In this document: in pieces, positions 9,633 through 20,061 of the stretch
Position numbering within the stretch: position 1 is the first letter of the stretch
Layout: the number at the start of each line of letters is the position of its first letter
From: Stutzerimonas xanthomarina DSM 18231
GTDB taxonomy: Bacteria; Pseudomonadota; Gammaproteobacteria; Pseudomonadales; Pseudomonadaceae
Direction: 5' to 3'
Length of the DNA: 64,000 nucleotides
Assembly (NCBI RefSeq): GCF_900129835.1
Contig: NZ_FQXA01000003.1
Span: forward strand, 1-64,000
Made by a program: the position numbers and the translations under genes
The notes under the pieces: model-generated
The model's input: only the letters and a program-made list of their open reading frames with translations
What the model was told of the DNA's origin: nothing
Databases searched by the model: none

Positions 9633-9655
9633 AATGTTGTTATTAAAACAACATT
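9633..9655. promoter_or_regulatory. HexR operator between zwf and hexR
   Basis: Perfect inverted repeat AATGTTGT-N7-ACAACATT, containing the published HexR consensus TTGT-N7-ACAA at 9637-9651. HexR is known to release such sites on binding KDPG. The placement suits control of zwf-pgl-eda and autoregulation of hexR. Confidence 0.85.
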
Positions 9656-9725
9656 ACCCGATTTTTTCGTGCACCGGGTTCGCTACTATCCGTAGCCTCG
9701 GGCACGAGTCCCTGAAGGAAGAGAC

Positions 9726-10589
9726 ATGGATCGCATGAAAAATCTCTTGGAACAGATAAAAAATCGGCTTGATGAGCTGAACAAGGCAGAACGCAAGGTA
9801 GCCGAAGTCATCCTTCGCGACCCCCAGGAAGCAACGCGCTACAGCATTGCGGCGCTGGCGCAAGCGGCAAAGGTTAGCGAGCCAACGGTGAATCGCTTCT
9901 GTCGCTCATTCGGTGCGGCGGGCTATCCGGCCCTAAAGATCCAACTGGCACAGAGTCTCGCCAGTGGTGCTGCCTATGTCAGCCGGGCCGTAGAGGCCGA
10001 TGACGGCCCAGAAGCCTATACGAGAAAGATATTTGGCAGCGCCATTGCGTCGTTGGACAGCGCTTGCCAGGCAATCGACCCGCAGGCGATCAGCCATGCC
10101 GTGGATTTGATGATTCAGGCACGGCAGATTCACTTCTTCGGCCTTGGCGCTTCGGCATCGGTGGCGCTGGACGCTCAGCACAAGTTCTTCCGGTTCAACC
10201 TGCCGGTGACCGCACACAGCGACGTGCTGATGCAGCGGATGCTGGCTTCGGTTGCGCATACCGGCGATCTGTTCGTGATCATTTCCTATACCGGACGCAC
10301 CCGTGAGTTGGTGGAAGCTGCAACCATCGCTCGCGACAACGGTGCCTCTGTTCTCGGCTTAACCGCAGCAGACTCGCCGCTGGCCAAGGTTTCCACGTTG
10401 AGCCTGGATATACCGCTGCCGGAAGACACCGATATCTACATGCCAATGACGTCTCGAATCATCCAGCTGACCGTACTCGACGCGTTGGCTGCAGGCGTGA
10501 CATTGAAGCGAGGTGTGGATTTCCAGCCTCATCTGCGCAAGATAAAAGAAAGCCTGATGGCGACCCGCTACCCAAGCGAAGAGCACTGA
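9726..10589 (+). CDS. hexR: HexR, RpiR-family repressor of glucose catabolism
   Basis: 287-aa transcription factor with an N-terminal RpiR helix-turn-helix (about residues 1-77, including [15 protein letters not shown]) and a C-terminal SIS sugar-phosphate-binding domain (about 120-260, [16 protein letters not shown] and [14 protein letters not shown]). In Pseudomonas it represses zwf-pgl-eda, edd-glk and gap and senses KDPG. The ATG at 9726 has GGAAGAG just upstream. It converges on the DUF1289 gene with no gap. Confidence 0.94.
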   Translation: MDRMKNLLEQIKNRLDELNKAERKVAEVILRDPQEATRYSIAALAQAAKVSEPTVNRFCRSFGAAGYPALKIQLAQSLASGAAYVSRAVEADDGPEAYTRKIFGSAIASLDSACQAIDPQAISHAVDLMIQARQIHFFGLGASASVALDAQHKFFRFNLPVTAHSDVLMQRMLASVAHTGDLFVIISYTGRTRELVEAATIARDNGASVLGLTAADSPLAKVSTLSLDIPLPEDTDIYMPMTSRIIQLTVLDALAAGVTLKRGVDFQPHLRKIKESLMATRYPSEEH

Positions 10590-10802
10590 TCACTTCTTTT
10601 TCTTCTTCGCCTTGCCCAGCTGTTTCAGCCGCTGGGCCGCTACTTCATTGACCGCTTTGCGCTCCTTGTTCTTCATGCCCTTCCAGGCCTTCATCTCGTC
10701 CCGGCTGCGACCGCAGCCAATGCAGATGTCATCCTTGAGCTTGCAGATACTGATGCAAGGATTCTTCGCCTTGTCGCCCAAAACCACCTCCCGGTCAGCC
10801 AC
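10590..10802 (-). CDS. DUF1289 small cysteine-containing protein
   Basis: 70 aa with the DUF1289 signature: four cysteines in CISICKLKDDICIGCG, then the DEMKAWKGM helix. The C-terminus is strongly basic (KAKKKKK). The cysteine spacing suggests a metal or iron-sulfur site, but no function is established that I know of. It abuts the hexR stop codon head to tail. Confidence 0.85.
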   Translation of the reverse strand: MADREVVLGDKAKNPCISICKLKDDICIGCGRSRDEMKAWKGMKNKERKAVNEVAAQRLKQLGKAKKKKK

Positions 10803-10868
10803 GGCACCTATGGCTAGTAGAGGCCTCGGCTGGCGGGAGGTTCTAAGCGAATTAGGCTATCGCACCGA

Positions 10869-12110
<1,242 letters not shown>

Positions 12111-12228
12111 TTATTGTTGTTACTGCTCTTGGATTGAGCCGGTACGGCTCTCCTCTCGATCCGCAGGTCAGCTTCGCTGCGTGTTGCGTCTCGATTTTTC
12201 GCTAGCAACGGCACTGGCCACTACCTGC

Positions 12229-12260
12229 AAAAAAACCTGAAATATCAATAACATTCCTGG
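12229..12260 (-). terminator. Possible attenuator between gtsD and the porin gene
   Basis: Read leftward, an imperfect 8-bp stem (12260-12253 with 12243-12236, one mismatch and one G-T pair) is followed by seven T (12235-12229). It lies in the 236-base gap after gtsD. It would lower read-through into the porin gene or end the transporter mRNA. I see no clear second promoter in the remaining 136 bases. Confidence 0.5.
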
Positions 12261-12328
12261 GCGTCAGGCGCCGGTACGCAAATACACGGCAACCCCGCCT
12301 TTTTCCCACTCTTTGCTTGGTCAGCGAC

Positions 12329-13486
12329 TCACCGCGCGACCAACCGGGTCACGGTGCCGTTGCGACCCGAGGAGCCGTTTCCGGGCGTGACGCCCAGGCG
12401 CTCACCGGTCTGCGCATCGAACAGCAGCACCTTGTCCGGCTCGAATTGCAGCGTCAGGCTCTCGCCGGGATTCGGCGCCGCGTCCGGCGCCAGCCGGCAA
12501 CACACCTTGGTCTGGTTGAGACTGACGAAGATCATGGTGTCAGGCCCTGTCGGCTCGATGACCTGAACTTCGGCACGTAGCGAAGGCAGATCGGCTTCGG
12601 TCCCCACACTGATCTGCTCCGGGCGGATACCAAGGATGACCTCTCGGCCTTCCAGCGATTGCCCGTCTGCCAGGTTCAGCGGCAATTCGCAGCGATCCTG
12701 TCCGCTCTCCAGCAGCGCGCGCCAGCCATCGGCCTGACGGATCAGCCGCAGCGGGATGAAGTTCATCGGCGGTGATCCGATAAAGCTCGCGACAAACAGG
12801 TTGGCCGGGTTGTTGTAGATCTCCTTGGGCGTGCCGAACTGCTGGACGATGCCGTCCTTCATCACGGCGACCTTATCGCCCAGGGTCATCGCCTCGATCT
12901 GGTCATGGGTGACGTAGACCGTGGTGGTTTTCAGGCGCTGATGCATCAGCTTGATTTCGGTGCGCATTTCCACCCGCAGCTTGGCATCGAGGTTGGAAAG
13001 CGGCTCGTCGAATAGATAGATCTTCGGTCGCCGCGCCAGCGCCCGCCCCATGGCAACGCGCTGCTGCTGACCGCCGGACAGTTGAGCGGGCTTGCGACCG
13101 AGCAGGTGCTCGATCTGCAGCAGCTTGGCGACACGCGATACCTCCTCGTCAATCTTCGACGCCGGCACTTTGCGCATCTTCAAGCCGAAGGCGATGTTCT
13201 CCTGCACGGTCATGGTCGGGTACAGGGCGTAGGACTGAAACACCATGGCGATGTCACGATCCTTCGGGCTGGCGCCGCTGATATCACCGCCGTCCAGGCG
13301 GATCTCGCCACCGGTGATCTCTTCCAGCCCTGCGATGCAGTTCATCAAGGTGGATTTACCGCAGCCGGACGGCCCGACAAGGATCAGAAACTCGCCATCG
13401 TCAATTTTCAGATCGATGTCTTTCAACGTGTCGTGGTTGCTTCCGGGATAGCTCTTGCGGACGTTACAAAGTTCGAGTGCAGCCAT
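12329..13486 (-). CDS. gtsD: Sugar ABC transporter ATPase (MalK/UgpC type), glucose system
   Basis: 385 aa. Walker A GPSGCGKST, signature LSGGQQQR, Walker B YLFDEPLSNLDA and the H-loop in THDQIEAMTL are all intact. A C-terminal OB/TOBE regulatory region (from about residue 240) is typical of the CUT1 sugar-transport ATPases. It energises uptake by GtsB/GtsC. The ATG at 13486 has GGAGA 9 bases upstream. It is called gltK in P. aeruginosa. Confidence 0.9.
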   Translation of the reverse strand: MAALELCNVRKSYPGSNHDTLKDIDLKIDDGEFLILVGPSGCGKSTLMNCIAGLEEITGGEIRLDGGDISGASPKDRDIAMVFQSYALYPTMTVQENIAFGLKMRKVPASKIDEEVSRVAKLLQIEHLLGRKPAQLSGGQQQRVAMGRALARRPKIYLFDEPLSNLDAKLRVEMRTEIKLMHQRLKTTTVYVTHDQIEAMTLGDKVAVMKDGIVQQFGTPKEIYNNPANLFVASFIGSPPMNFIPLRLIRQADGWRALLESGQDRCELPLNLADGQSLEGREVILGIRPEQISVGTEADLPSLRAEVQVIEPTGPDTMIFVSLNQTKVCCRLAPDAAPNPGESLTLQFEPDKVLLFDAQTGERLGVTPGNGSSGRNGTVTRLVAR

Positions 13487-13499
13487 GATTGTTATTCTC

Positions 13500-14345
13500 C
13501 TACCCCTTGACCGCGCCGGCTGTGAGCCCACGCAGGAAATACTTGCCGGCGAGGATGTACACCACCAGCGTTGGCAGCCCGGCGATCATCGCCGCGGCCA
13601 TATCGACGTTGTATTCCTTGACGCCCGTACTGGTGTTCACCAGGTTGTTCAGCGCCACGGTAATCGGCTGCGTATCGCCACTGGCGAACACCACACCGAA
13701 GAGGAAGTCGTTCCAGATCTGCGTGAACTGCCAGATCAGGCAGACCATGATCGTGGGGATCGACATCGGCAGCAGGATCCGCGCAAAGATGGTAAAGAAC
13801 CCCGCACCGTCCAACCGTGCTGCGCGAATCAATGCGTCCGGCACGCTCACATAGAAGTTGCGAAAGAACAGCGTGGTAAAGGCCAGGCCATAAACCAGGT
13901 GCACCAACACCAGTCCTGGCGTGGTATTAGCCAACCCCAGCTGACCTAGAGTGAACGACGCTGGCAACAGGATCACCTGAAACGGCAGGAAGCAGCCGAA
14001 CAGCAACAAGCCGAAGAACAGCTGCGAGCCGCGAAAACGCCACATGGCCAGCACGTAGCCATTCAGTGCGCCGAGCAGTGTCGAGATGATGACGGCCGGA
14101 ACGGTGATCTTCACCGAGTTCCAGAAGTAGCCGCCGACGGCATCCCATGCCTTGACCCAACCAATCACAGTCGTGACCTCAGGCCAGGACAGCAGGTTGC
14201 CGGTGCGGATGTCAGCGGGCGTCTTCAAGCTGGTCAGCAGCATGACCACCAGCGGTATGAGATACACCGCAACGGCGACCAGTAGCGTTGTGTAGATCGC
14301 TACGCGGCTGAACGTCAGGCGCTTTTGCCCTACATGGCTAGTCAT
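13500..14345 (-). CDS. gtsC: Sugar ABC transporter permease (MalG type)
   Basis: 281-aa inner-membrane permease with about six hydrophobic segments and the EAA loop RAARLDGAGFFTIFARILLPM that docks the ATPase. The start overlaps the end of gtsB by 8 bases, so the two permease subunits are coupled. The substrate (glucose, possibly mannose) is inferred from the operon and from its Pseudomonas homologues. Confidence 0.9.
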   Translation of the reverse strand: MTSHVGQKRLTFSRVAIYTTLLVAVAVYLIPLVVMLLTSLKTPADIRTGNLLSWPEVTTVIGWVKAWDAVGGYFWNSVKITVPAVIISTLLGALNGYVLAMWRFRGSQLFFGLLLFGCFLPFQVILLPASFTLGQLGLANTTPGLVLVHLVYGLAFTTLFFRNFYVSVPDALIRAARLDGAGFFTIFARILLPMSIPTIMVCLIWQFTQIWNDFLFGVVFASGDTQPITVALNNLVNTSTGVKEYNVDMAAAMIAGLPTLVVYILAGKYFLRGLTAGAVKG

Positions 14346-15246
14346 GGCGCTTGTTCCTCAGTTCCGAATACAGATACGGCACGACGATCGCCATCACCGC
14401 GCCCAGCATGAGAATCGCGCTCGCCGCGCCGAGCCCCATCTGCCCGCGAGTGAAGGTGTGCGTGTACATGAACATGGCCGGCAGGTCGGAGGCGTAGCCC
14501 GGCCCACCCGCGGTCATTGCCGCCACGAGGTCGAACGCCTTGATGGCAATATGCGCAAGGATCATCAGCGCGCTGAAAAACACCGGCCGCAGGCTGGGCA
14601 GGACGATGCGTAGGTAGATGCTCGGCAGGCTGGCACCATCGATCTGTGCCGCACGTACGATGGATTGGTCGACCCCGCGCAAGCCGGCGAGAAACAGCGC
14701 CATGACAAAACCCGACGCCTGCCATACGGCAGCGATCACCAGGCAGTAGACCACGCGGTCCGGGTCCACCAGCCAGTCGAAACGAAAGCCCTCCCAGCCC
14801 CAGTCTCGCAGCATCTTGTCGATACCCAGGCCCGGGTTGAGCAGCCACTTCCAGGCGGTGCCGGTGACGATCATCGACAGCGCCATCGGGTAGAGATAGA
14901 CGGTGCGGATAAAGCCTTCGCGGCGAATGCGTTGGTCAAGCAGGACGGCCAGCAGCACGCCAATCGCCAGGCTGATCGCAATGAACAGACCACCGAATAC
15001 CAGCAGGTTCTTGCTGGCTACCCACCAGCGATCGTTGTTCCAGAGGCGTTCGTACTGCAGCAGCCCGACCCATTTATAGCTGGGCATGAAGCTTGAATTG
15101 GTGAACGAAAGCAGAAAGGTCCACAGGATGTAGCCATAGAAGCCGACCAGAACGATCAGCATGCTGGGTGCTAGCACCAGCTTGGGCAGCCAGTTCTGCA
15201 GCGCATCCAGCGGCGAAGCCTTGGTGAATACAGCCGTTGAGCTCAT
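14338..15246 (-). CDS. gtsB: Sugar ABC transporter permease (MalF type)
   Basis: 302-aa inner-membrane permease, with the first membrane segment at about residues 25-50 and the EAA loop RAAQIDGASLPSIYLRIVLPSL. Partner of GtsC in the heterodimeric channel. CGGAG lies 7 bases before the ATG at 15246. It is separated from gtsA by 206 bases that carry two strong hairpins. Confidence 0.9.
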   Translation of the reverse strand: MSSTAVFTKASPLDALQNWLPKLVLAPSMLIVLVGFYGYILWTFLLSFTNSSFMPSYKWVGLLQYERLWNNDRWWVASKNLLVFGGLFIAISLAIGVLLAVLLDQRIRREGFIRTVYLYPMALSMIVTGTAWKWLLNPGLGIDKMLRDWGWEGFRFDWLVDPDRVVYCLVIAAVWQASGFVMALFLAGLRGVDQSIVRAAQIDGASLPSIYLRIVLPSLRPVFFSALMILAHIAIKAFDLVAAMTAGGPGYASDLPAMFMYTHTFTRGQMGLGAASAILMLGAVMAIVVPYLYSELRNKRHD

Positions 15247-15356
15247 GGTTGGCTCCGATTGAGTTCAGGTTCCATCACAGTCCCGTTACAGAAATCCCGG
15301 ATGCGACGGCCAGAAGCCGACAGACCCCAAAGGTTTTCGAGCAAGCCGATCCCGTT

Positions 15357-15381
15357 GCGGTCAGCCGACAGGCCTGACCGC
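15357..15381 (-). other. mRNA hairpin between gtsA and gtsB (inner)
   Basis: Perfect 8-bp arms GCGGTCAG (15357-15364) and CTGACCGC (15374-15381) with a 9-base loop. It has no T run, so it looks like an RNA-stability or processing element, not a terminator. Confidence 0.6.
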
Positions 15382-15421
15382 AGGGAATCGATGCCTAGAG
15401 CATCCGGTTGTTTGTTGTCGG

Positions 15422-15447
15422 GCGGGGCACGAGGGTTCGTACCCCGC
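15422..15447 (-). other. mRNA hairpin immediately after the gtsA stop
   Basis: 11-base arms (15422-15432 and 15437-15447), with one mismatch and a four-base loop, begin 6 bases after the gtsA stop codon. The usual role of such a structure is protecting the 3' end of the binding-protein mRNA so it outnumbers the permease mRNA (inference). Confidence 0.65.
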
Positions 15448-15452
15448 AAGCG

Positions 15453-16703
15453 TTACTGGACCGCCTGAATCGCAGCGGCCAGCTGCTGGGCAGCTTTCTT
15501 CGGATCGGCATCCGGGTCGTTGAAGAAATTGGTCACGACGTCGAACACAGCGCCCTGCACATAGCTCGATGCGGCCATGCCGTGAGCAAGGCTAGGCACC
15601 AGCCCCGGGCCTTGTGCCGCTTCCTTGAAGTCCTTCATGGATTGTTGGGCACAGGCATCGAACTCACTCATGTCCTGATCCAGACGGACTGGAATGGAGC
15701 CTTTGTTCTGATTGAAGAACTGCTGGAATTCCGGCTCCATGACAATCCGCGCCAAATCCTGCTGGGCCTTGCGATTGTCATCGTTGTTCAGCTTGAACAT
15801 TGCCAGTGAGTCGATGTTGTAGGCGAAGCTGCCCTGGGTGCTCGGGAACGGCACGCACGTATAGTCTTCGCCAGCGATTTTCTTGGCCGCGCTCCACTCG
15901 CTCTTGGCCCAGTCGCCCATGATCTGCATGCCGGCCTTGCCGTTCATGACCATGGCCGTCGCGCTGTTCCAGTCGCGGCCTGCTGCGTTGTTGTCGACGT
16001 AGCTGCGCAGCTTCTTCAGTGCCTCGAAGGTCTTGACCATCTTGTCGCCGGTCAGCACGCCACGATCGAGTTCGACGAATGCCTTACGGAAGTCCTCCGG
16101 GCCAAGGATGGCCAGGGCCAGATCTTCGAAGACGGTCCCGTCCTGCCAGGGTTGGCCACCGTGAGCCAGTGGCATGAAGCCCGCTTCTTTCAGCTTGTCG
16201 GCCACTGCGAAAAATTCGTCGAGTGTTTTCGGCGGTTCAACACCGGCCTTCTCGAACACGTCCGGGTTGATCCACAACCAGTTGACGCGGTGAACGTTGA
16301 CCGGTACGGCAACGTAGTCCCCGTCATACTTCATTGCAGCCGACACCTGCTTGGGAAGCAATTCGTCCCAATTGGCTTTTTCAGCCACAGCGTTGAGGTC
16401 GGTCAGCAAGCCCAGCTCGCCCCACTCCTGAATGTCAGGACCTTTGATCTGAGCAGCAGCAGGTGCGTTACCGGAAACGGCGCGGGTCTTGAGAACGGTC
16501 ATGGCCGCTTCGCCACCACCACCGGCAACGGCGAAATCCTTCCAGGTGTGCCCCTCTTCCTCGACCAGTCGCTGCAGCGTGTCGGCGGCGCGCTTCTCGC
16601 CGCCGGATGTCCACCAGTGCAGCACTTCCACTTCGCCGGCCTGGGCAAACGGAACGAGAGAGGCGAGGGAAACAGCAGTAACCAAGCGATGAATCGCGTT
16701 CAT
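15453..16703 (-). CDS. gtsA: Periplasmic sugar-binding protein of the glucose ABC transporter
   Basis: 416 aa. A signal peptide ends at about residue 22 (PFAQAG), and the mature protein begins [15 protein letters not shown], as in Pseudomonas glucose/mannose-binding proteins of the CUT1 cluster. It delivers sugar to GtsBC. First gene of the transporter segment, with two hairpins after it and a GTTAC-type palindrome before it. It is called gltB in P. aeruginosa. Confidence 0.92.
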   Translation of the reverse strand: MNAIHRLVTAVSLASLVPFAQAGEVEVLHWWTSGGEKRAADTLQRLVEEEGHTWKDFAVAGGGGEAAMTVLKTRAVSGNAPAAAQIKGPDIQEWGELGLLTDLNAVAEKANWDELLPKQVSAAMKYDGDYVAVPVNVHRVNWLWINPDVFEKAGVEPPKTLDEFFAVADKLKEAGFMPLAHGGQPWQDGTVFEDLALAILGPEDFRKAFVELDRGVLTGDKMVKTFEALKKLRSYVDNNAAGRDWNSATAMVMNGKAGMQIMGDWAKSEWSAAKKIAGEDYTCVPFPSTQGSFAYNIDSLAMFKLNNDDNRKAQQDLARIVMEPEFQQFFNQNKGSIPVRLDQDMSEFDACAQQSMKDFKEAAQGPGLVPSLAHGMAASSYVQGAVFDVVTNFFNDPDADPKKAAQQLAAAIQAVQ

Positions 16704-16757
16704 TGGGGGTTCCTTTTCTTGTTTTTATCGATGCAAGTCTTTGCTTGCGCTGCACCG

Positions 16758-16763
16758 ATTCTA
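16758..16763 (-). promoter_or_regulatory. Candidate -10 box of the gtsA promoter
   Basis: TAGAAT on the minus strand, 55 bases before the gtsA start. No recognisable -35 lies at 16-18 bases, as expected for a promoter that needs an activator. The candidate GltR half-sites lie just upstream. Confidence 0.45.
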
Positions 16764-16785
16764 GGCGCGCCAACCTTTGCGCCGG

Positions 16786-16841
16786 GTAACGAAGGGATAG
16801 TGATTGGTCACCGTTTCGTTACAAAGCTCGGGTTTTGTAAC
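16786..16841. promoter_or_regulatory. Candidate GltR operator upstream of gtsA
   Basis: A 24-bp perfect palindrome GTTACAAA-N8-TTTGTAAC (16818-16841), plus a third half-site GTAACGAA (16786-16793) that pairs as an inverted repeat with TTCGTTAC (16815-16822). It sits between gtrS and gtsA, upstream of the candidate -10. Assignment to GltR is inference from position; I do not know a published consensus to compare it with. Confidence 0.5.
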
Positions 16842-16873
16842 AACTTGAGAGAGTTGTCTGGTGCGGAGGGGCT

Positions 16874-18334
16874 TCATTCGGTCGTGCGTGGCAAACTCAA
16901 GGTTACGCGCAAACCACCGGCAGGCAGATTGCGCAGGCTGACTTCACCACCATGCGCATGCGCGATGTTGCGTGCGATACCGAGGCCAAGCCCGTAACCG
17001 GGTTGCTTGGCGGCGAGGCGAAAGTTGGGCTCGAACACGTGCGTCAACCAGGTTTCCGGCACGCCAGGGCCTTCATCATCGACATGCAGAACGAAGGCAC
17101 CGTTATCGTCTTCGATGAGCAGATGGGCGCGTTCGCCGTACTTCAACGCGTTATCCAGCAAATTGCCGATGCAGCGCTTGAGCGCCAGTGGTTTTCCGGC
17201 GTAGGGCGCGCAAGCCCTGCCCAGAACCGTGACGCGACCGTTGCCCCCGGTCGCCAGGTACGGCTCGGTGACGCAATCGAGCAGGTGGTTGAGATCCAGC
17301 GGTTCGATGTTTTCGTGGATATCGGTGTCCTTGACGCATTGCAACGCACCTTTGACCAATAACTCCAGTTCGTCCAGGTCGCGGCTGAACTTCCGCTGCA
17401 AGGCTTCATCTTCCAGCAGCTCCACACGCAACCGCAGCCGCGTTATCGGCGTGCGCAAATCATGGGAGATCGCACTGAACAGCTGGCTGCGCTCGGTCAG
17501 GTATCGTCCGATGCGCTCGCGCATCGTATTGAAGGCACGGCTGACCTCGACGACTTCGCTACCACCCGCCTCAGGCAACAGCTCCACTTCGCTGCCCAGC
17601 GACATCTCTCGTGCCGCCTGCGCCAGTTGCTTGAGCGGCCGGCTCTGCCAGTGCACCAGAATGCCGATGAATAACAGCAGAAAGCTGCTGGTGAGGAAGA
17701 TAAACCAGAGTTGCTGCCTGGGTATGCCCTCGTCTTCGAGGCTGACGTAGGGCGCAGGCATCAACGAGGCGAGATAGAGCCACTCGTCCGGTGCGATCTG
17801 AATCTGCGTTACCAGCACCGGCGGATTCAGCGGCTCCAGGCTCAGAGCGTAATGCGCCCAGGACCTGGGCAATTCATCGAGTTTCAGGCCACCGTTGAAG
17901 ATGCGCAGGTCATCGGGACTGACGAAGCTCACCGACATGTCAACATCCTTGCCAAGGCGCTCACGCAGTACCTCGTCCACGTCCGCCAACACCGCCTGCT
18001 TGCGCTCGGTTGGCGGCAGGATCTGCATCTCGAGTGGCTTGTCATTCAACGAAACGAAAAAGCGCGTGCCGCCCATACTGCGTAACTGATCGAGCACCAG
18101 CGGTCGATACCCCAGCGGTAGGGAACGGAAATAGCTGACGCTGGCGGCCATCGAATGCGCCAGGCTACGCGCGCTGGTCAGCAACCCTTCCATCTGGCTC
18201 GCGCGAAGTTGGGACACCCAGATGAAGCTCGAAAGCGCCTGCGCCATCAGCACGACCAGAAGCGTCAGCAAGAGCATTCGGCCGAGCAGCGAGCGTGGGA
18301 CTGGCAACCAGCGACGCTTAACCGAGCGAGTCAT
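16874..18334 (-). CDS. gtrS: Glucose-responsive sensor histidine kinase
   Basis: 486-aa inner-membrane kinase with a TM segment near residues 14-36, a periplasmic sensor of about 170 residues, a second TM at about 205-230, HAMP, H-box AISHDLRTPITRLRLR, N-box IGNLLDNALKYGE and G-box DEGPGVPE. In P. aeruginosa GtrS senses 2-ketogluconate/6-phosphogluconate and phosphorylates GltR. The start overlaps the end of gltR by 17 bases. Confidence 0.9.
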   Translation of the reverse strand: MTRSVKRRWLPVPRSLLGRMLLLTLLVVLMAQALSSFIWVSQLRASQMEGLLTSARSLAHSMAASVSYFRSLPLGYRPLVLDQLRSMGGTRFFVSLNDKPLEMQILPPTERKQAVLADVDEVLRERLGKDVDMSVSFVSPDDLRIFNGGLKLDELPRSWAHYALSLEPLNPPVLVTQIQIAPDEWLYLASLMPAPYVSLEDEGIPRQQLWFIFLTSSFLLLFIGILVHWQSRPLKQLAQAAREMSLGSEVELLPEAGGSEVVEVSRAFNTMRERIGRYLTERSQLFSAISHDLRTPITRLRLRVELLEDEALQRKFSRDLDELELLVKGALQCVKDTDIHENIEPLDLNHLLDCVTEPYLATGGNGRVTVLGRACAPYAGKPLALKRCIGNLLDNALKYGERAHLLIEDDNGAFVLHVDDEGPGVPETWLTHVFEPNFRLAAKQPGYGLGLGIARNIAHAHGGEVSLRNLPAGGLRVTLSLPRTTE

Positions 18335-19058
18335 AGTGCGGCGCTACCTGCGCGGCGAGTAGATAGCCGCTACCGCGAACGGTACGAATCAACCGGGGGC
18401 ACTTGCCTGTATCGCGTAGCCGCTGACGCAGACGACTGACCGCCATGTCGACGATGCGCTCGAGCGGCATCACTTCGCGACCACGCGTGGCGTTGGCGAT
18501 GGTATCGCGGTCGAGGATCTGCTGCGGATGGTCGAGAAACAGTTTGAGCAACGCGAAATCCGCCCCAGACAGCAGCACTTCTTCACCGTCCTGGTGAAAC
18601 AGTCGATGGCTGACCATATCCAGTCGCCATTCATCGAATGCCAGTACGTCGCTGACGCGCTCCTGGCCAAAGTTGACCCGGCGCAGCAGCGCCTTGATCC
18701 GCGCCAGGAGTTCGCGTGGACTGAATGGCTTGCCCAGATAATCGTCCGCGCCCAACTCAAGCCCGATCACCCGATCAGCCTCATCCGAACTGGCGGTCAA
18801 CATGATGATAGGCATCTGAGCGAGACGCTGATGGCCTCTGACCCAGCGGCACAGGCTGAATCCATCTTCGTCGGGCAACATGACATCGAGGATGACCAGG
18901 TCCGCCGGATCGCTGGCCATGGCATGGCGAAATTGCGCACCGTCGGCAACGGTGCGCACGTGGAATCCGGATCGGCTGAGGTAGGTATCAAGCAGTTCGC
19001 GGATTTCCTGATCGTCGTCGACCAGCAGAATCGATCTTCCAACCTGGGTCACTGGCAT
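18318..19058 (-). CDS. gltR: OmpR-family response regulator of glucose transport
   Basis: 246 aa. The receiver domain has the acidic triad DDD at residues 14-16, the phosphorylation site Asp58 in VILDVMLPDEDG and the lysine in GKPFSPREL. The C-terminal winged helix is of the OmpR type (about 140-240, ending VRGSGYLLAAQV). Partner of GtrS; GltR controls the glucose porin/ABC genes in relatives. It follows glk by 34 bases. Confidence 0.92.
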   Translation of the reverse strand: MPVTQVGRSILLVDDDQEIRELLDTYLSRSGFHVRTVADGAQFRHAMASDPADLVILDVMLPDEDGFSLCRWVRGHQRLAQMPIIMLTASSDEADRVIGLELGADDYLGKPFSPRELLARIKALLRRVNFGQERVSDVLAFDEWRLDMVSHRLFHQDGEEVLLSGADFALLKLFLDHPQQILDRDTIANATRGREVMPLERIVDMAVSRLRQRLRDTGKCPRLIRTVRGSGYLLAAQVAPHYDSLG

Positions 19059-19092
19059 CCATTCTCTTGTTAGGTAGGTGTATCGAAGCGGG

Positions 19093-20061
19093 TCAGCCCC
19101 CGCTGGGTGGGCCCTCCAGCAAGTGCTGCAACGCTACGCCCGCGCCTTCCAGCCCAGGGTACTCAGCCGTCACCACCCAGACCGGAATCTCGTCAAAATA
19201 CCGGCTCATGCAGCCCTTGTCGCGCAAACTCTGGCTGAACCCGCTGCGCATGAAAAACTCGACGAAGCGCGGCACGATTCCGCCGGCGATGTATACGCCG
19301 CCACGCGAACCCGTAGTCAGCACATTGTCGCCGGCGATCCGACCCAACCAGACGCAGAATTGTTCCAGTACCGATGCCGCATACGCATCGCCACTCAATG
19401 CCGCTGCGGTGACTTCTGCTGGCGTGGTCAGCTTTGGCTGCTCGCCATCAAGCGCGCAGCTGGTTCGATAGAGTTCGAGCAGTCCACCGCCACTGAGGAT
19501 CGCCTCGGCATTTACATGGCCGAACTTGTCGTGCAACCGCGCCCAGAGCGCAGCCTCGCGCGCGGTGCCGATCGGCAAGCAAACATGACCACCCTCCCCC
19601 GGTAGCGCCTTCCAGCCGCCTGGCACGGGAAGAAGCGTAGCAACGCCAAGGCCAGTACCCGGGCCGATAACCAGACGCGCCGCCCCCGGCTCGGACCGAC
19701 CCGGACAGACTTCGATCAGCTCGCCTTCGCGTAACCGGGTCATGCCCAGCGCCATCGCGGTGAAATCATTGACCAGCAGCAGATCGCTCAGCCCCAGTTC
19801 TTCACAGAAGGCCTTGCGGCTCAAACGCCAATGGTTGTTGGTAAACGCGAACTCATCGCCCGAAACGGGGCCAGCACAGGCGAGACACACCGCCTGCAGA
19901 GCTTCGACGCTTTGCCCAACACCTTGCAGGTATGCACGAATGGCATCTTCCGGGCGCGGATAATCAACGGTCGGCAACACCCGTACCGACTCGATCTGCT
20001 GGTTGCGCCACAATGCAAAGCGCGCATTGGTGCCGCCGATATCACCGACCAGTGCTGTCAC
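19093..20061 (-). CDS. glk: Glucokinase
   Basis: Phosphorylates cytoplasmic glucose to glucose 6-phosphate. 322 aa of the bacterial Glk family: phosphate loop [13 protein letters not shown] at the N-terminus, catalytic aspartate in [22 protein letters not shown], and the glucose-binding GEGGHVCLP. The ATG overlaps the edd stop by 4 bases, so the genes are coupled. Confidence 0.94.
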   Translation of the reverse strand: MTALVGDIGGTNARFALWRNQQIESVRVLPTVDYPRPEDAIRAYLQGVGQSVEALQAVCLACAGPVSGDEFAFTNNHWRLSRKAFCEELGLSDLLLVNDFTAMALGMTRLREGELIEVCPGRSEPGAARLVIGPGTGLGVATLLPVPGGWKALPGEGGHVCLPIGTAREAALWARLHDKFGHVNAEAILSGGGLLELYRTSCALDGEQPKLTTPAEVTAAALSGDAYAASVLEQFCVWLGRIAGDNVLTTGSRGGVYIAGGIVPRFVEFFMRSGFSQSLRDKGCMSRYFDEIPVWVVTAEYPGLEGAGVALQHLLEGPPSGG

